Assembly: GCA_018806915.1 (NCBI GenBank)
Contig: JAGKQI010000007.1
Coordinates: 248,001-312,000 of the forward strand
DNA from: Phytophthora colocasiae
Taxonomy: Eukaryota > Oomycota > Peronosporomycetes > Peronosporales > Peronosporaceae
Length of the DNA: 64,000 bases
Direction: 5' to 3'
Shown: positions 36,001 through 45,047 of the stretch, one piece after another
Numbering within the stretch: position 1 is the stretch's first letter
Layout of the letters: every line of letters begins with the position of its first letter
Position numbers and translations under genes: made by a program
Notes under the pieces: model-generated
The model's database searches: none
The model's input: the letters and a program-made list of their open reading frames with translations, nothing else
Told to the model about the DNA's origin: nothing

Positions 36001-38128
36001 TCCAGAACGATCTCGGTAACCCCGAGTCGTGCATCATAGTCTTGACCATACTGATCAGCGTCTGGTGAGTCCGCTCTACCAGGTTCAACTGTGACGATTT
36101 AGGACCAACTTTGGTGTGAACAATTCCCTTGTCTGCGTACCAACGCTCCATTGCATTGTTGCAAAACTCCTTGCCTTTGTCCGTTAGCACCTCCTTCACG
36201 GGTCCAACCACTTCGTCGTCTTTATCGTGAGTCTCAGCACACCACTGGCGAGTCACAACTGTGTCCACCCGGCGTCCGTGTTGCCGTTCGGCCCACGCGA
36301 TATACTGCTTCATGTATTCGTTCACTTCCCCTTCTGTCTTAGACTTCAACAGGTACGTGGTCACGAAGCGAGAGAATCCGTCCATAATGACCAACACTGC
36401 ACTGTACTGTGTCCCATTGTGTAGTCCAGGAATCAATAAGTCAGCGAAGATCATGTCATTCACCTTCTCAATGTTTCGCTCGAGCTTCTTGCAAAATGTC
36501 TTACGTCTCTGCTTGCCGAAATGACAGTCAGCGCAATCCATTTCCCCACGTTTCTTTAGCATGATGCCCTTGGCCATCCCGCGATCAACCATCAGGCGTA
36601 TGTACTCTGGACAAGTGTGTCCGAGGCGCGTGTGCCAGACGTCAAGATCCTCAACTCCATCAGTCACTGCAAAATTTGCCAGTACACGCTTCTTAACTGC
36701 TGCAGTCTTCTTGCTGTTGACTTTGACACCGCCAATATTGTGCACTTCGAAAGTCCATAAGCGATGGTCTTGTTTCGTTCGAATCACCTCTGTACCATCC
36801 TTTGACATGCCGAAAATCATTGCCTCCTGATCCCAAGACATCTTGAATCCCTGCTCCAATGCTTGTCCCGGCGAGAACAGGTTGCATCCAGCCGCAGGTA
36901 CATATAGTACATCCTCCACGAAAACGAAAACCATCTCTTCATCAATCATACTGGCTAGTAGAATCGTTCCAAATCCTTCTGCTTGGGCATCAACACCATC
37001 AGCAAAACCTGATATTGTCGGGTTCCAGTCACTGTCCTCCATGCTGTTCAGCACAGTAAAGTATTCCTTGCTTGTCACAATGTGAGCGTTGGTCCCGCTA
37101 TCGAAGTACCAACGGCTTGGATCGTAGTTCTTAGCGACGCGCTTCACTACTTCTCCCACCACCACGTCACGTTTGTGTGCGAGGTTGACAACTTCATCTG
37201 CGTTTTGTGAGGTCACTTCTTCCACAGACTTCTCACCAATGCGTGCCATCTTGGCCTGTCCATTCTTCTTGGCGCCGGATTTCTCCTCCAGCTCTGGGCA
37301 GTTGCTCTTATAGTGGCCTTTGACACCACAATTAAAACACTCGATCTCTGTCTTCGGTGTCTTCTTCTTAGTTGAGTCACCAGAAGGTTTGTTGCTGCTG
37401 TCTTTCTGGTTTCCTGAAGAACTTACTTTCTTCTTGGAGCCTTGATTATTCCCAAATGCATTCTTCTCCCAGTCCTTGCTACGAGACTCAGCCGTGAGAA
37501 TCAATTCTCGCAACAACTCAGGTGTGTATTTGCCCATATTGGAGCTAAATAGCACTTTTCTTCGGAGTTCGTTGTAGCAAATTTGCGTCGGGAGACTTCT
37601 TAGCAGCATATCCACCATCTGGAGGTCGCTCAGTGGCGAGCCGAGCTCGTCGAGTTCGTTCTTGATGCGAAACATGGTGTACAAGTGTGCACGCACGTCA
37701 CCATTCGTGCGCAGATGAGTCCGGTGCAGCTCTTCTTGTAAGCGGTACACTTTCTGCGCCTTGGTGGCATCGTTGTTCTTTCCTTCGTAGATCTTGCACA
37801 GCTCAGCCCACATGTCGGTACCATTCTTCTGGTCTATCAACTGCTGAGCGAGTGTGGTCTTCAGCGAGCCCATGATCAGCATCTGGATCTTGGCTTGCTT
37901 CTTGGTGTGCTCATCCTTCTCGTCTTGACTCCACTGGTCGTCTTCCTTGACCTTACCGGTCGCGATCTGCTCGAGCAAGTCTCTCTGGAACGCCACAGTC
38001 ATGGCTTTCTTGTAGAAAGGCCAGTTCTCTCCGTCCCAATGCACTGGGTTGCCGGACGAGTTGATGTGGAACTTCTTGTCCTTGTTGCTTTTGCGTCTGT
38101 CGTCGTCTGAGTCGCTTGAGGATGGCAT
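33071..38128 (-). CDS. copia Gag-Pol polyprotein, intact
   Basis: One frame of about 1,685 codons from ATG 38128 (MPSSSDSDDDRRKSNKDKKF); the frame is open further upstream into the LTR, but that part is PBS and LTR. Domains in order: Gag with WDGENWPFYKKAMTVAFQRD, zinc knuckle CFNCGVKGHYKSNC, protease WYFDSGTNAHIV, integrase with HHCC (LGHTCPEYIRL, MDCADCHFGKQ) and the DDE core (VLTDKGKEF, NLVERTHQTL), an acidic Asp/Glu linker of about 250 residues, RT with LYVDDILCATK, and RNase H with CDSDWGNDPDTRKSITG and AEAEYVAACEA. All hallmark residues are present. The single frame means Gag and Pol are made as one polyprotein. Confidence 0.95.
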   Translation of the reverse strand: MPSSSDSDDDRRKSNKDKKFHINSSGNPVHWDGENWPFYKKAMTVAFQRDLLEQIATGKVKEDDQWSQDEKDEHTKKQAKIQMLIMGSLKTTLAQQLIDQKNGTDMWAELCKIYEGKNNDATKAQKVYRLQEELHRTHLRTNGDVRAHLYTMFRIKNELDELGSPLSDLQMVDMLLRSLPTQICYNELRRKVLFSSNMGKYTPELLRELILTAESRSKDWEKNAFGNNQGSKKKVSSSGNQKDSSNKPSGDSTKKKTPKTEIECFNCGVKGHYKSNCPELEEKSGAKKNGQAKMARIGEKSVEEVTSQNADEVVNLAHKRDVVVGEVVKRVAKNYDPSRWYFDSGTNAHIVTSKEYFTVLNSMEDSDWNPTISGFADGVDAQAEGFGTILLASMIDEEMVFVFVEDVLYVPAAGCNLFSPGQALEQGFKMSWDQEAMIFGMSKDGTEVIRTKQDHRLWTFEVHNIGGVKVNSKKTAAVKKRVLANFAVTDGVEDLDVWHTRLGHTCPEYIRLMVDRGMAKGIMLKKRGEMDCADCHFGKQRRKTFCKKLERNIEKVNDMIFADLLIPGLHNGTQYSAVLVIMDGFSRFVTTYLLKSKTEGEVNEYMKQYIAWAERQHGRRVDTVVTRQWCAETHDKDDEVVGPVKEVLTDKGKEFCNNAMERWYADKGIVHTKVGPKSSQLNLVERTHQTLISMVKTMMHDSGLPRSFWTHALQTAVYIKNRVFCKGAGRTPYEMVYGTKPDLHHIRTFGSLVYCHTPVAKVTKLAVNCKVGFLIGYQEDVVGCQVYFPTEHQKGFVADVKVNESIKYKDRYGGTFKAKVNKWLQTFTEFVEDGYFDDGDSDSEESSQHAECDADSVREDSNVDMVSVAESEELDAERATQWNEMVQNSVLPTFEDAPSSTPSSKLADENQQVWQDMLENSSMPDYELALVQTQEGEDDASTEGHENEDEHREHDGDFDDAQVSIESEDVDFDDAQVESDDDADAAVSEHDNCEFDGDDDFAGGEFIEFEHEDVANHVTDLVSVSEDVESDENGCDFLFDPSDEHEAEWNSNLSDEVDDPPRQTIQIPVRDDVLGFPQQMLVGKVHPRDEEVRCTQDRKRTKVNAQRVIAARRAGLREIAERKPFEDFEVCSAFKALHADRRGKGGLRASDIKIPRNYREAMRSKQSSFWKEAMDKEMAALKSKDVLKQIPRSDMPAGQHAIKTMWVFDVKTDHLGYIVTFKARVVARGDKQRFGIDFTDTFSPVARMATFRMFVAVCILLNLVIYQGDINTAYLNAALGIKQYLEEVEGYPCEDGGMIYIINKALYGLRQSGREWNPEVNNWFVNYGFKQCKTEPCLYFYDKDGEFAIVLLYVDDILCATKNEEFKEKMFEKLDMDYGLKDQGLLNTYLGVQVEQNEDSIKIHQTKYCEEVIERFNFTDAHPSRIPMETNMRLTVKDTDTDQRKQVAANGKTFPYRELIGSLMYLTTCTRPDIAFVVGQLSRYVQNPTQQHIGAAKRVLRYLIGTKTLGIVYSREKTGKQKPELVVDGYCDSDWGNDPDTRKSITGFVHCMAGGAISWASRRQSIVAQSTAEAEYVAACEACMDGQGLRNVLIEVFPELETKFRMGIDNQAAFVMATNPTYSRRTRHIELRWHFVRDQVAKRTMDLWKVKTEVNPSDIMTKPSASDRLETLCAMVGLSKKHLPQ

Positions 38129-38182
38129 CTTGTTGTGGTAGTGTTGTTTACCGATGTGTAGCGTAGGTCGTAGCTTGGGTTT

Positions 38183-38195
38183 GGGCTCATAACCC
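38183..38195 (-). promoter_or_regulatory. copia element 2 primer-binding site (iMet anticodon arm)
   Basis: GGGCTCATAACCC abuts the LTR start at 38196 and equals the initiator tRNA-Met anticodon stem-loop. Confidence 0.82.
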
Positions 38196-38374
38196 TGTCG
38201 GAGTTGAATCAAATGCACTCACACACAACTTGTTTGGTTAAAGGAAACTTTCGGACTGAAGGCAGGTCCGCCGAGTGCGGAATCGATGCCTTTCTACCAT
38301 CACTCTGCTAGCTAAGTTTCATAAGACGTCTTCAACTTCTCAGATCGTCTCAAAAGACGGTACGGTTTCCAACA
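38196..38374 (-). repeat. copia element 2 LTR (5')
   Basis: 179 bp, identical by eye to the left copy. Its outer end lies 23 bases before the initiator-like element of EEP-lectin copy 2. Confidence 0.93.
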
Positions 38375-38397
38375 AAGGCCCCGCTTCGAACCACGAT

Positions 38398-38410
38398 CAT
38401 TCTTCAATCT
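38398..38410 (+). promoter_or_regulatory. oomycete initiator (Inr)-like element of copy 2
   Basis: CATTCTTCAATCT matches the oomycete initiator core CATTYYNCAWTTT at 12 of 13 positions. It lies 39 bases before the ATG at 38449, the short leader usual in these organisms. Confidence 0.6.
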
Positions 38411-39473
38411 GCGTTCAAAGTCTCAAGTATCTGGCAAAACCCATCGCGATGCTAAGGTCACTGGCGGAAAACACGTTCAGCGTCATGTGCTACAATGTAG
38501 CTGGCCTTCCGGAGATTCTGTCGAGTGGCAACCCGTCCGAGAACAGCGTCGAGATCGGGAAGCGCATTAGCAACTGGGGCGTCGTGAATGTACAGGAGGA
38601 TTTCAACTACCACGCCTACATCTATTCGGAGAATACCCAACCGTACCGCACCGCCACCAGTGGTGGTATTCCGTTCGGAGATGGTCTCAATACACTCTCA
38701 AACTACCCGTTCAGCAACATTACGGACTTGACACGCACGAAATGGGAAGACTGCAGTACGTTCGACGGGGCTGACTGCCTCACGCCTAAGGGCTTTACGT
38801 TCCTCGAGATTCAACTGGCTGACGGCGTCACTTTCGACCTCTACAACCTTCACACTGATGCTGGAGTTACCGCCGCGGATGAAGTGGCTCGAGCGGCGAA
38901 TCTGGCTCAGCTCAGTGAGTACATCGCTGCCAATTCGGCTGACAACGCGGTGATCGTCATGGGCGATACGAACACGCGCTATACTCGTACGGACGACACC
39001 ATAAAGGAATTTGCCGAAGAACTTGGCCTGACGGATGGCTGGGTGGAGTACGTTCGCAACGGCGTATATCCGACAAAAGGAGCCGATGCAATTGTCTGCA
39101 ATGCGAGCAATATGACAAACACGTGCGAGGTCGTAGACAATATCTTGTTTCGTGGAAACAACTACATCAAGTTGACCCTTGATAAGTGGAACAACGAGAA
39201 TGCTGCTTTCCTCGATGACAATGGAGCGATGCTGTCCGATCACCCACCGATCTCATCGACTTTCTCCAGGACGCTGAACAGGGCTCATCAAAATTCAATA
39301 CCCGAACAAGGTCGCCCCGAGGACGAAGAAGCTCGGAAATTTCCAAATGAGATTTAACGAAATAGTTGAGAGAACAGATAGCTAGCAAAGGACAACACTG
39401 CCCGGTCATCCGTGGGAAGCAAGCTGTACAAACGTAATTCCAGACAGGTTTAGTTTCCATCACGTTCTTTTAA

Positions 39474-42400
39474 CCCCCTGGTTCCCGGAATTTTGGCCCC
39501 AAACACGTTAGTTACGGTACTCCTACGTCATAACTTATGACGTAGTAGACCACTTGATTTTTGTATGTCGTGCATAGACACCTGCGGGAAGCGCTATAAA
39601 GTCTCAACAGGTTTTCCTATCGATGTCGTAAGTTATACGCCATGCCATTGTTTGGCAGCTCCTCGATGTCGTAACTGACTCCGTCTTCAAAAAGAAAAGA
39701 CGCCTGACAAGGAAAAAGACGAAACAACACATGCAACAAATCCGCAAAAAGTGCATTTCAATTCAATAAAAGCCACTCATCGCTGCTGGCGCCCACCCTA
39801 CGACCTGCAACTTACTGCTGGTCACTACCCTTGTCGTTTCCCGCTCCCTCGTCGTCTGCGTCTCCATTGTGCAGCTGCAACTCTCGCCGAGTCTTCTTCC
39901 GCAATCCAGCTTTTTGTCCGGGACGCCGCAGAACAACCTTTTTGCCAAGCGTCGCAGGAATCGCCTGACCGCACTCAAACTCTTCGTGCCAGATAGCGAA
40001 GCAGGTCTTCGCTTCGCCCCGGTAGGTGTGCCTAATCTTGTTGCACAACCAGCACTTCGCGTTGTCCACGGAGCAACGTTCACAGTAAAACGTTGTAGCG
40101 AATGACTTCTTCTTCTTGTTTGTTCGAAGTAGGGCACATACCTTACAGGATCACTGGCGACGCTTCTGTACCCCACTAACCGTTACCCAGTCCTCGGACT
40201 GTTCAACTTGGTGCGCAAGTCGCACTGGTGCACGTTTGCGCTTATGGCAATGCGATGGTGGTGTCACCATGACACCTGCAAAGTCTTCAGCCTTCAACTG
40301 AAGCAGTTGATTCTGCAGGACGCAGTACCAGTCTCCACGAGTCATCGCTTGAGTCCCAGCAAGACGGGCAGTTTCTTTATGAGAAAGAAAAGCGTTCACG
40401 CATGCCAGGTCCACTAGGCCAAGGAACAAGCTCATGTAATACTTCTGAAACTTGGTAGAAGTCTGCAACGAGAATTTCTGGAGACGGAGTTGATCGTGCC
40501 ATCAACTCCCCCCATCCAGCGCTGGTAATCCGTAACAGCCGCAGGACATGGCACCGTGATAGGCCCCACTTGCTTCAAGTTTCTGTTGATGGTAGATTCA
40601 GACATCACAGACCCTGTACGCAAGTAGTGTACGGGCTTGCTATCCCACCAGTGGTAGGCTACCATGGCAGGGATATCAGCACAGCGGGAAAACGTGAATG
40701 CACCACGCGGGATACTTTCTGGACGTGTTTTGCGTGTTGCTTTGACGTTCTTGTCGTAGCCCAATCTATCTGTCATGATCGTCCCCAGTACATACACGCT
40801 CATCCCCAGCAGCTCAATCGCAAGCAGAACCGAAGAGTAAAACCGGTCAATCACGTCCAAGTGCCATGTGCGGCGGCGATGCTCGGTAAGGACGATCTTC
40901 AGGTTCCGTACGACGGCGGCAGCACCCGTCTTATGATCAAATGAAGTGTCTCCAGCGTCACCACCGTGCCGTTTCCCTGCGTACATCTCGAATCTAGCAA
41001 GTTACGACATAGATTGTTAGCATTGAGACCACAGACCATAAGTTATGACATAAATTAAAAAATGTAAATACAGTACCTGTGGCAATACGCAGTTCTAGCA
41101 TCACAGACCATAAACATTTTTGAGCCGTAGCGATGAGGCTTATCCAGCATGAACATTCTCGTTGTATTTCTCCTCGAAGTGGACGGTAGAACTCCCTCGT
41201 CGAACGAAAATACTGCTGGAAGAGTCCAGCCTGCCAAGAAACGCTCCTGGAGTTTGTTCACAATCGGCCGAAGTTTCCACAGCTTGTCACGTGAGCGCTC
41301 GCCCTCGTTATCCACAAAATGAAGGTCACGGAGAATGTCCTGACACCGGTTTCTCCCCATGAAGCGACCGAATGTTCCGGCTGGAACTGCTCCGTCCTCC
41401 GTCATGGACCAATGCGCCGCAAAGCGTCGATTTTGCGGACAGAGCATCCGCGCGACGAGTAGCCCCAGCACTTGAAGGATCTCGTGTGTCTGATACGCCG
41501 GTTTTGCTAATAGGCGGCGTCGAATCTGCGCTACGCTTTCCGCCGTCCGGTCGCTCTGCTTGGCGTGAATAGCACGGGCTCGTTTCATTTGTTGATTACA
41601 GTACCGATTCGTCTCAACATTGATCGCCACCCATAGAGACTTGGGCATAAAGTAGAATAGCGTTAGGAGTGGCGAGTGACAAACACTTCGCAGCTCCTGC
41701 ACAGGTTGAGCCTCTTCTCCACTCATACCCGGGTACGCAGTCGACGCCTCCTCAAACTGGGAAGATACGGGGGTCCACTTAGTTGCTCGTAGAGCACTTG
41801 ATCGAGCTTCCAACGCCTTTTTGTTGAGGCCGCCTTCTCCTATCAAAAGTGACTCGACAAATGAGTTGTCCATGTGCGGAGCGTCGTCGTCAGTCAAAAC
41901 ATCGTCATCGCTTGGTGTGTCTGCTATGGCATCATCGCCGGTGTCCTCAATACCTCCGATGTCGCTCTCTCCAGAACTGAAACTCTCGTAAGAGTTCAAA
42001 TTTTCGTCCTCCGAAATAAAATTTACGTCCGTTTTGACGCTGGTGTGGTCGGAGCACAGGTCCAGGTGTACTAGCATGGCCATCGCTAGCCTCAGTCTCA
42101 CTCTCAACGCCAGAAGCTTCCGAGAGCAGCTGGAGGTTCGCAGCTGCTTCACGCTGCGATCCAGCAACCTCAAGATCCTCAGTGGATAAACCAAACGCAC
42201 GTGGCACTGCAGCCTGCGAGAGAGCAACGTCTGAGTCACTCTCCGTTCCAAATAGATCGTCCAGAGTCCCTTGAGATAGCTGTGCGGTAGTATCAATCTG
42301 CGAGGCTCGGACACCGCTGTCCTCGGCTTCTTCTGTCGGGGTGCTGGCGTTGTGCTCAACTTTCTGCTCTTCAAGTTCGTCATCTATCAATAATCCAGAC

Positions 42401-42879
42401 TCAAGCGCATGTACGACGACTGCACCTTCTCCGGCGAACACCTCAGAGCCGTCTGGAGTCACGTACCTCCACTCAGTTCTAATACCAGTTGGACGCTTCG
42501 CTGTCCAGCCAACACCCCGTAGTTGCCTCCACAGGTGTCGAAAATCGATGTCCCTTGCTGCTGCAGCCACTGCGGCCATCTTTCCACGCTGCGTCGTGCG
42601 AATGCGTGCCATCAGGCAAATTCCAGAATGACAGGCATGGTTGGTTGTTAGTATCTGGTCTGCATGTCACACTTCCCGTTGAGTCCGTATCTCATTCCCA
42701 CAACCTAACCCTGTTCGGTTTCTGTTCAATGTCCACTTAGTCTCTCGCAACTTATATCCGTGGATTTATCCTGAATAAAGTATTGTCAAGCACATTTTCT
42801 ATTGTTACATCCACTATGTCGTAACTTACGACATAGCGGATTAGCTATGGCGTAAGTTATGACGTCGGGAACCAGGGGG
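39474..42879 (-). mobile_element. piggyBac element 2, 3,406 bp
   Basis: TTAA at both ends (39470-39473, 42880-42883) and a 14-bp inverted repeat CCCCCTGGTTCCCG. Subterminal copies of a GTCATAACTTATGAC-type palindrome occur near both ends. The transposase is on the minus strand. It sits inside the 9-kb hAT, just before the Rab fragment. Confidence 0.92.
39812..42612 (-). pseudogene. piggyBac transposase of element 2, frameshifted
   Basis: ATG at 42612 with the same N-terminal signature as element 1 (LWRQLRGVGWTAKRPTG). An acidic region follows, changing frame near 42,070. The catalytic part contains FSFDEGVLPSTSRRNTTRMF and KPHRYGSKMFMVCDARTAYC. A GT-AG intron (about 40,995-41,078) joins to FEMYAGKRHGG, then VIDRFYSSVLLAIELLGMSV and CPAAVTDYQRWMGGVD. 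At GGVD one base is missing near 40,495 and the conserved HDQLRLQKF reading continues in another frame (KYYMSLFLGLVDLACVNAFL). A stop at 40148-40150 precedes the C-terminal Cys-rich zinc module (CKVCALLR, CERCSVDNAKCWLC). Probably inactive. Confidence 0.85.
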
Positions 42880-42992
42880 TTAACATATTAGTCGGTAGTG
42901 ATTGTATTAGGGTATAGCGGCGTTGGCAAGACAACTTTACTGCATCGAATGACCAGCTCAACCCCAACCAACGGTACTAGCAAGGGAACGAT

Positions 42993-44509
42993 TTTTTTTG
43001 GGTCAAACTCTGCGCAGGTCAACTCGTGCGCAAGTCTCTTTTTGGGTCAACTTCTGCGCAACTCTTGCGCATGTCTTTTCTTGGGTCAAATCGTGGTAAA
43101 AAATATCACGACTGCCAGGTTTTATAAATTAATCTGAAATTTAACCAATCATATCGCGTATGTTAAACTATAACTGAATCTAGCGTGTTCGTTACGAAAC
43201 GATTGGTGCGATGTTGCCACACTTGTGTAGAGTATAGCCTACACGACACTGCGTAAAACGAGACTGTGTAACATGAGACGGTGTGATTTTTAGGTGTGGC
43301 ATCTGTAGGAGATTTTGGTCGATCCCACCCGGCACTGCACGAGGACAACCAACACTTGTTCATTTCCTAGCACCTCATTTTCAATCTTTCCGACCCAAGT
43401 CCACTACCAAGTCCAAGAGCAACCAAGTCCCTTTCCGGCACCATGTCCCGACCTGACTACACCTCCGACGACAACCTTGAAATTCTCCCGTCGCGTGTCA
43501 GTGAAGGCGAAGGCTCCATGCAAGGCTCCCCTATGAGTGATGTGTGTGTGTGACACCGTGCACGTTCCGCAGATGATTGTCGAAGTTCGGCTGCCTCCCC
43601 GTAATGGGCGGTGACCAAGGTGGGCTGGGCGCGGTTGAGCCGGCAAGCCTACGTGCTGCCGCTTGTAAATAATGGACAGAGACGCAATGCTTGCATCGAT
43701 AGGGATAGAGAGAAGCATCAACCTTCCGCGTATCCCAGCGAACGAAATGCTTACGGGCAGGGCACCCAGGACACCCCATTCTAGCTCGGGTTTAGAAGCT
43801 GTCAGAGTTAACGTTAGCTACACGAAACATCAACAAGACAAGCACAGTGAAGGGCGTACCAGAGGAGAATCACACTGGGTGGGGGATTACTCAACACCAG
43901 GAAATATTGTGAATGGGAAGAACTTGAAAAGATCCGAGGGAATACGTAGGTTCAACAAGGTATTCACTTCATTTTGCAACAGATCAACCAATCGTTCGCC
44001 CTAACACGCAGGAAGTTTTGACATGAAGCAACGATCTTGACCGTTGTAGCACGCGCTTCCTAAGCAAGTTGCTTGTTGCTTGGCTAAGTTGTCCAGCGCT
44101 TCGAGTGTCAGAGGCCTCTTTTTAAAAAGTTAAGGTCCTGCTCCTGTTTCGGTTATGGTACGCTGTACGCCTGAATAGACGTCTTTAGACGTCTTTTGGA
44201 GAAACAGACGTCCGAGAAGGCGTTTAAACGTGTCTTTACGAAAAGACGTCTTTACTGTCTGTTGCCAGCACTGATCTAAGCGCACGCCCTATAGGCATAC
44301 TAAAATTGCAGAGCAAGCAAAACACCTTTTAAACTTTCACCTCAAATAATTAAAAAAAATTAGGTGGAAGAAAAATAATTTGTTACAGTTTTATCACTTG
44401 GTAAAATAATGGCCTCTTCAAGGGTCAACTTCTGCGCAACTTGCGCAGAAGTTGACCCAAAAAGAGACTTGCGCACGAGTTGACCTGCGCAGAGTTTGAC
44501 CCAAAAAAA
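42993..44509. mobile_element. long-TIR non-autonomous DNA transposon, about 1.5 kb
   Basis: The terminal inverted repeats are about 69 bp and essentially perfect (42993-43061 and 44441-44509). They start with a T-run and GGGTCAAAC and are built from repeats of GGGTCAA and TGCGCA. No transposase is visible inside. The target duplication is not clear. A tract with four AGACGTC motifs lies at 44174-44255. The superfamily is not assigned. Confidence 0.82.
44421..44457. repeat. 18-bp-arm perfect palindrome at the inner edge of the right TIR
   Basis: GGGTCAACTTCTGCGCAA, one spacer base, then its exact reverse complement. This could extrude as a cruciform. Confidence 0.85.
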
Positions 44510-45047
44510 GGCATACCCTCGCAAGGATTATTTGTCCAGAATCGCGATCGTGGGGATGCATGCAGCACCGGTGAAGGTTCAGTTGTGGGATACTGCAGGT
44601 CAAGAGAAATTCGGCAGATCGGCTACCGAGCTCCTTTTTCTGCCAAGCTGATGCGACACTAGTTGTCTACAACGCCACGGACCGGATCAGCTTCATGGGT
44701 GTACTACATGTACAATGGGTGTTGCAACTCCAATCTCACCGACTGAAGCTTTATCCTTTTCCCTCATCCTAATTCGACAAGTTGGAGAAGAAGAAGGACG
44801 TGCAGTTGCTAAACCCATAGCAGCTTCTCACTTTTCTCCAAGAGATGGTACCAACATTCAGACTTGTTTTGATACGGTCGCTACTACGCTGATTCACGCA
44901 AGTTGCAAAGACCTCGGACAAGCGAACACCGTGGCGAAAACAACGGATCTGTTCACGCGTTTCTTCGCACAATAGCATTACACTAGAGATCATATGAATC
45001 AGCAGACAAAACCAATTGTATTTGCGAGCTACTACCACTTGAAAAGA

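Larger units (their letters stand above)
32870..38374 (-). mobile_element. complete Ty1/copia element 2, 5,505 bp, young
   Basis: Two 179-bp LTRs (32870-33048 and 38196-38374) read identically by eye, start TGTCGGAG and end CCAACA. They are flanked by the same 5-bp duplication AAGGC (32865-32869 and 38375-38379). The interior has an iMet-type primer-binding site and one uninterrupted gag-pol frame. Identical LTRs and an open frame indicate recent insertion and possible activity. It lies between EEP-lectin copies 1 and 2. Confidence 0.95.
42894..44975 (+). pseudogene. Rab-type small GTPase fragment, interrupted, inside the hAT element
   Basis: The plus strand has the G1 P-loop VVIVLGYSGVGKTTLLHRMT at 42894 and, after a 1.5-kb long-TIR insertion (42993-44509), the G3/switch II block VKVQLWDTAGQEKFGRSATE at about 44572 and LVVYNATDRISF. 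A frame change leads to the C-terminal piece EEEGRAVAKPIAASHF, then DGTNIQTCFDTVATTLIHAS, ending at 44975. These are Rab GTPase motifs. The region around G4 (NKxD) is damaged and no prenylation Cys pair is seen. No start codon was identified. Rab proteins direct vesicle traffic; this copy is a remnant. Confidence 0.8.

Noticed and set aside
33245..37875. Several plus-strand frames of 60-92 residues opposite copia 2 pol
   Set aside because: Shadows of the intact minus-strand Gag-Pol frame.
38128..38218. Extension of copia 2 Gag-Pol upstream to 38218
   Set aside because: That part is translation of LTR and PBS; conserved Gag begins after ATG 38128.
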